Origin: Halegenticoccus soli
Lineage (GTDB): Archaea > Halobacteriota > Halobacteria > Halobacteriales > Haloferacaceae
Direction: 5' to 3'
DNA length: 64,000 nucleotides
Assembly (NCBI RefSeq): GCF_002844195.1
Contig: NZ_PEND01000001.1
Coordinates: 434,001-498,000 of the forward strand
Shown here: positions 60,840 through 64,000 of the stretch, one piece after another
Position numbering within the stretch: position 1 is the first letter of the stretch
Layout of the letters: each line of letters starts with the position of its first letter
Made by a program: the position numbers and the translations under genes
Notes under the pieces: model-generated
Seen by the model: the letters and a program-made list of their open reading frames with translations, nothing else
The model's database searches: none
What the model was told of the DNA's origin: nothing

Positions 60840-61202
60840 ATGAGCAGACAACCACGCAAACAGCGAACCCGAAAGTGGGACGCGCCGCTGCACGAGCGGC
60901 AAAAGCAGGTCCGCGCGACGCTCTCCGACGACCTCCGCGAGGAGTACGGCCGTCGGAACGTCCGCGTCAACGCGGGCGACACCGTCGAGGTCCTCCGCGG
61001 CGACTTCGCCGGAGAGGAAGGCGAAGTCGCCGAGGTCGACCTCAAGCGCGAGGTCATCTACGTCGAGGGCGTCGTCGTCGAGAAGGCCGACGGCGAAGAG
61101 GTGCCGCGGCCGCTCGACGCGAGCAACGTCCGCGTGACCGACCTGGACCTGGACGACGAGCGCCGCGAAGCGCGTCTCGAAGGATCGGAGGGTAACGAAT
61201 GA
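60840..61202 (+). CDS. rpl24: 50S ribosomal protein L24
   Basis: 120 residues. Archaeal L24/L26e with the KOW motif ([29 protein letters not shown]) and a C-terminal [13 protein letters not shown]. It binds 23S rRNA at the tunnel exit. Its stop overlaps the rps4e start as ATGA. Confidence 0.97.
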   Translation: MSRQPRKQRTRKWDAPLHERQKQVRATLSDDLREEYGRRNVRVNAGDTVEVLRGDFAGEEGEVAEVDLKREVIYVEGVVVEKADGEEVPRPLDASNVRVTDLDLDDERREARLEGSEGNE

Positions 61203-61942
61203 CGAAGCACCAGAAACGACTCTCGGTACCGAACTCCTGGCCGGTCGAACGGAAGGAAGCCACGTGGACGGTCAAAGCCGGTGCCGGTCCGCACGGCGCG
61301 GCCGGCGTCCCGCTTCTCATCCTGCTGCGGGACGTGCTCGGCTACGTCGACTCCGCGAAGGAGGCGCGCTACGCGCTGAACCAGGGCACCGTCCTGGTCA
61401 ACGGCGACGCCGTCTCCGACGTGCGCCGACCCATCGGGATGTTCGACATCCTGGCGTTCACGGAGCGCGAGGAGTACTACCGCGTGTTCCCCGACGAGGG
61501 CGGTCGGCTCGCGCTGACGCCCGTCGACGCCGACGCGGCGGACAGCCGCCTCGGGAAGGTCGTCGGCAAACGCCAGGTGACCGGCGGCGACTTCCAGCTG
61601 TCGCTGCACGACGGGACGAACGTCCGCGTCGAGGACGGCAGCGAGTACAGCGCCGGCGACTCGCTCGTCATCGACAACGAGACGAAGGAGATCGTCGCGC
61701 ACTTCTCCTACGAGGAGGGTGCGCTCGTGACCGCCGTCGCGGGCGCTCACGCCGGCGAGATCGGCACGATCGAGGAGATCACCGTCACCGCCGGCAGCGG
61801 GCCGAACACGGTCCGCGTCGCCCAGGAGGGCGAGGAAGGCGAGGACGCCGGCTTCGAGACGATCGCCGACTACGTCGTCGTCATCGACGAGAACTTCACC
61901 GGCGGCGAGGACGCCGTCACCACCGGAGGTGAGAGCGAATGA
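61199..61942 (+). CDS. rps4e: 30S ribosomal protein S4e
   Basis: 247 residues, archaeal/eukaryote-specific. [16 protein letters not shown], the S4-like RNA-binding region [20 protein letters not shown] and the KOW-like C-terminal [12 protein letters not shown] are present. Coupled by ATGA to both rpl24 and rpl5. It sits in the body of the small subunit. Confidence 0.97.
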   Translation: MTKHQKRLSVPNSWPVERKEATWTVKAGAGPHGAAGVPLLILLRDVLGYVDSAKEARYALNQGTVLVNGDAVSDVRRPIGMFDILAFTEREEYYRVFPDEGGRLALTPVDADAADSRLGKVVGKRQVTGGDFQLSLHDGTNVRVEDGSEYSAGDSLVIDNETKEIVAHFSYEEGALVTAVAGAHAGEIGTIEEITVTAGSGPNTVRVAQEGEEGEDAGFETIADYVVVIDENFTGGEDAVTTGGESE

Positions 61943-62481
61943 GCGAGAGCGAAGGCGAAGCCGAAGCCGAAGCCGAGTTCCACGAGATGCGCCGGCCCCG
62001 CGTCGAGAAGGTCGTCGTCCACATGGGCGTCGGCGAGGGCGGTCGCACGCTCGCCAACGCGGAGGAGATCCTGGAGGACATCACCGGCCAGGAGAGCGTC
62101 CGAACGACCGCAAAGCGCGCCGGGCAGGACTTCGGCGTCCGCCCCGGCACGCCGGTCGGCGCGAAGGTGACGCTCCGCGGCGAGGCGGCCGAGGAGTTCC
62201 TGCGGACGGCACTGCCGCTCGCGGACCTGTCGCGCTCGCAGTTCGACGACACCGGCAACTTCAGCTTCGGCGTCGAGGAGCACACGGAGTTCCCGAGCCA
62301 GGAGTACGACCCGAACATCGGCATCTACGGGCTGGACGTGACGGTCAACCTCGTCCGCCCCGGCTACCGGGTTCGGAAGCGCGACCAGGCGAACCGCCCG
62401 ATTCCGTCGGGTCACCGCCTGACGCCCGAGGACGCGATCGCGTTCCTCGAATCGACCTTTGACGTGGAGGTGAACGAATGA
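61939..62481 (+). CDS. rpl5: 50S ribosomal protein L5
   Basis: 180 residues. [41 protein letters not shown] and [26 protein letters not shown] are typical of archaeal L5/L11e. An acidic N-terminal repeat (EGEAEAEAE) is a haloarchaeal addition. It holds 5S rRNA and contacts P-site tRNA. Confidence 0.97.
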   Translation: MSESEGEAEAEAEFHEMRRPRVEKVVVHMGVGEGGRTLANAEEILEDITGQESVRTTAKRAGQDFGVRPGTPVGAKVTLRGEAAEEFLRTALPLADLSRSQFDDTGNFSFGVEEHTEFPSQEYDPNIGIYGLDVTVNLVRPGYRVRKRDQANRPIPSGHRLTPEDAIAFLESTFDVEVNE

Positions 62482-62654
62482 GCGAAAGCGAGAGCGAAGC
62501 CACGGGCGAGCACGCGACCCGACGCACCGGCCAGGAGAACGAGTGCCGGCGCTGCGGTCGAAAACAGGGGCTCGTCGGCAAGTACGACATCTACCTGTGC
62601 CGACAGTGCTTCCGCGAGGTCGCCCGCAGCATGGGCTTCAAGAAGTACCGATAA
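62478..62654 (+). CDS. rps14: 30S ribosomal protein S14 (zinc form)
   Basis: 58 residues, too short for many gene finders. The two zinc pairs are [10 protein letters not shown] and [18 protein letters not shown]; the opening [11 protein letters not shown] is a haloarchaeal acidic addition. ATG at 62478 overlaps the rpl5 stop as ATGA, and TAA ends at 62654. It binds 16S rRNA in the head. Confidence 0.95.
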   Translation: MSESESEATGEHATRRTGQENECRRCGRKQGLVGKYDIYLCRQCFREVARSMGFKKYR

Positions 62655-62656
62655 CC

Positions 62657-63049
62657 ATGGCAGGCAACGACCCACTCAGCAACGCGCTCTCTGGCGTGAA
62701 CAACGCCGAGAGCGTCGGGCACCTGAACCACACGGTACAGCCCGCCTCGAACATCATCGGCTCCGTACTCGAGGTCTTCTACGACCGCGGGTACATCGAC
62801 GGCTTCGAGTTCGTCGACAACGGGAAGTCCGGGAAGTTCGAGGTCGAACTGAAAGGCGCGATCAACGAGTGTGGCGCCGTCAAGCCCCGCTACTCCGCGG
62901 GCGCGGACGAGTTCGAAAAGTGGGAGAAGCGGTTCCTCCCCGCCCGCGACTACGGGACGCTCATCGTCACGACGAGCCACGGCGTCATGAGCCACTACGA
63001 CGCCCGCGAACGGGGCATCGGTGGCCAGATCATCGCATACGTCTACTAA
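62657..63049 (+). CDS. rps8: 30S ribosomal protein S8
   Basis: 130 residues. [50 protein letters not shown] and the C-terminal [31 protein letters not shown] are the conserved S8/S15a parts. It nucleates the central domain of 16S rRNA. ATG at 62657, two bases after rps14. Confidence 0.97.
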   Translation: MAGNDPLSNALSGVNNAESVGHLNHTVQPASNIIGSVLEVFYDRGYIDGFEFVDNGKSGKFEVELKGAINECGAVKPRYSAGADEFEKWEKRFLPARDYGTLIVTTSHGVMSHYDARERGIGGQIIAYVY

Positions 63050-63050
63050 C

Positions 63051-63614
63051 ATGAGCAGAGTCGAAATCGAAATTCCGGACGACGTGTCCGCCGAGGTGGA
63101 CCACCTCGACCTGACCGTCGAGGGACCGAACGGGAGCGTGACGAAGCGCCTCTGGTACCCCAACGTCTCCGTCGCCGTCGAGAGCGTCGAGAACGACGAC
63201 GGCGACGACGTCGAAGCGGTGGTCGTCGAAAGCTCCGAGGAGAACGCGAAGACGAACGCGACCCTCGGAACCTTCGAGAGCCACGTCCGCAACATGATCC
63301 ACGGCGTCTCCGAGGGTTGGGAGTACCGCATGGAGATCTACTACGCCCACTTCCCGATGCAGGTCAACGTCGAGGGCGACGAGGTCGTCATCAACAACTT
63401 CCTCGGCGAGAAGTCGCCGCGGCGGACGCCGGTCCGGGGCGACACCGAGGTACAGGTCGACGGCGAGGAGATCGTCCTGAGCGGCCCCGACAAGGAGGCC
63501 GTCGGACAGACCGCCGCCGACATCGAACAGCTCACGCGCGTCACCGACAAGGACACGCGCGTGTTCCAGGACGGCGTCTACATCACCGAGAAGCCGAAGG
63601 CGGGTGGTGTCTAA
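63051..63614 (+). CDS. rpl6: 50S ribosomal protein L6
   Basis: 187 residues. Two L6 folds: PDDVSAEVDHLDLTVEGPNGSVTKRL, and HFPMQVNVEGDEVVINNFLGEKSPRRTP then VTDKDTRVFQDGVYITEK at the C-terminus. ATG at 63051 is one base after the rps8 stop. It lies near the sarcin-ricin loop. Confidence 0.97.
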   Translation: MSRVEIEIPDDVSAEVDHLDLTVEGPNGSVTKRLWYPNVSVAVESVENDDGDDVEAVVVESSEENAKTNATLGTFESHVRNMIHGVSEGWEYRMEIYYAHFPMQVNVEGDEVVINNFLGEKSPRRTPVRGDTEVQVDGEEIVLSGPDKEAVGQTAADIEQLTRVTDKDTRVFQDGVYITEKPKAGGV

Positions 63615-64000
63615 ATGGCCGAAGAGGAAAACGACATTCAGGAGCTCGAAGACATAAGCGGGGTCGGCCCGAGCAAGGCCGACTCGCTCCGCGACGCGGG
63701 CTACGAGTCCGTCGAGGACGTGAAGGCCGCGAGCCAGTCCGAGCTGGCCGAGGTCGAGGGCATCGGCAACGCGCTCGCCGCGCGGATCAAAGCCGACGTC
63801 GGCGGCCTCGAAGTCACCGAGGAGACCGAAGCCGAAGTCGAAGTCGAAGAGGAAACCGAGGAGGCCGAAGCGGAGGCCGAACCCGAGGAGGCGGCGGAGA
63901 CGGAGCTCCGCCCCCGCGGACACGCCGACAAGACGCCCGACCTCAGCGACGAGAAGGCGCGCGCGCTGGCCCAGAAGCACCGCGAGGGCAAGCCGCAGTT
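63615..64000 (+). CDS. rpl32e: 50S ribosomal protein L32e (cut by window end)
   Basis: 128 residues seen. ATG at 63615 follows rpl6 directly. Haloarchaeal L32e carries an N-terminal helix-hairpin-helix domain (ISGVGPSKADSLRDAGYESVEDV and VEGIGNALAARIKAD, about 14-62), then a Glu/Ala/Val acidic linker (about 68-95) before the globular L32e part, which begins PDLSDEKARALAQKHREG at the edge. The end lies beyond 64000. Confidence 0.96.
   Translation, partial: MAEEENDIQELEDISGVGPSKADSLRDAGYESVEDVKAASQSELAEVEGIGNALAARIKADVGGLEVTEETEAEVEVEEETEEAEAEAEPEEAAETELRPRGHADKTPDLSDEKARALAQKHREGKPQ

Overview
The window reads as a chromosome segment of a halophilic archaeon (class Halobacteria). Evidence: G+C of roughly two thirds or more, glutamate/aspartate-rich proteins, AT-rich TATA-like elements about 25-30 bases before many start codons (leaderless transcripts), Tat (twin-arginine) secretion signals, a SAMP1 ubiquitin-like modifier, HMG-CoA reductase, many small zinc-ribbon proteins, a tRNA gene without encoded CCA, and an archaeal-order ribosomal protein operon. 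I could not fix the genus. There is no intact insertion sequence, CRISPR array or prophage.

Layout. 1-2421: decay zone with two broken genes (a saccharopine-dehydrogenase-like gene and a PQQ-repeat gene) around an aldo/keto reductase and a Tat lipoprotein. 2563-6548: PEP carboxylase and a divergent Rieske protein. 6718-12268: potassium/stress block with SAMP1, two paralogous membrane TrkA-C proteins, a potassium channel and an HPP-UspA protein. 12290-17499: nucleoside/pentose use (uridine phosphorylase, PfkB kinase, DeoC) mixed with a Q/N/S-rich secreted protein and two membrane proteins. 17870-25118: APC permease with UspA domains, AI-2E-type exporter, tRNA methylthiotransferase, signal peptidase, CDF metal exporter and HIT hydrolase. 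25356-32985: zinc ribbon, methionine aminopeptidase, a phosphatase-PPK1 pair, isoaspartyl peptidase, isocitrate dehydrogenase and a SUI1 factor. 33049-35389: 2-oxoacid dehydrogenase E1-alpha/E1-beta plus a free-standing lipoyl-like domain. 35521-44859: cupin, BrkB-type protein, HMG-CoA reductase, amidohydrolase, winged-helix zinc regulator, OMP decarboxylase and manganese catalase. 44875-52833: mostly small conserved genes, a DnaJ membrane protein, a GTPBP1-type GTPase, methenyl-H4MPT cyclohydrolase, a pair of cysteine-less HMA-fold proteins, a thiamine-binding protein and a PadR regulator. 53362-53432: tRNA-Gly(GCC). 53651-64000: ribosomal operon SPOUT methyltransferase-L3-L4-L23-L2-S19-L22-S3-L29-RNase P subunit-S17-L14-L24-S4e-L5-S14-S8-L6-L32e (cut by the window end), with many ATGA or TGATG stop/start overlaps.

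The most unusual observations are a 21-codon reading frame joining rpl4 to rpl23 by ATGA overlaps at both ends, a divergent regulator/membrane-protein promoter pair sharing an identical 12-base core, a duplicated promoter in front of the TrkA-C operon, the stand-alone lipoyl-like domain, the cysteine-less HMA pair, and a Q/N/S-rich small secreted protein. No obviously new defence or mobile system was found.
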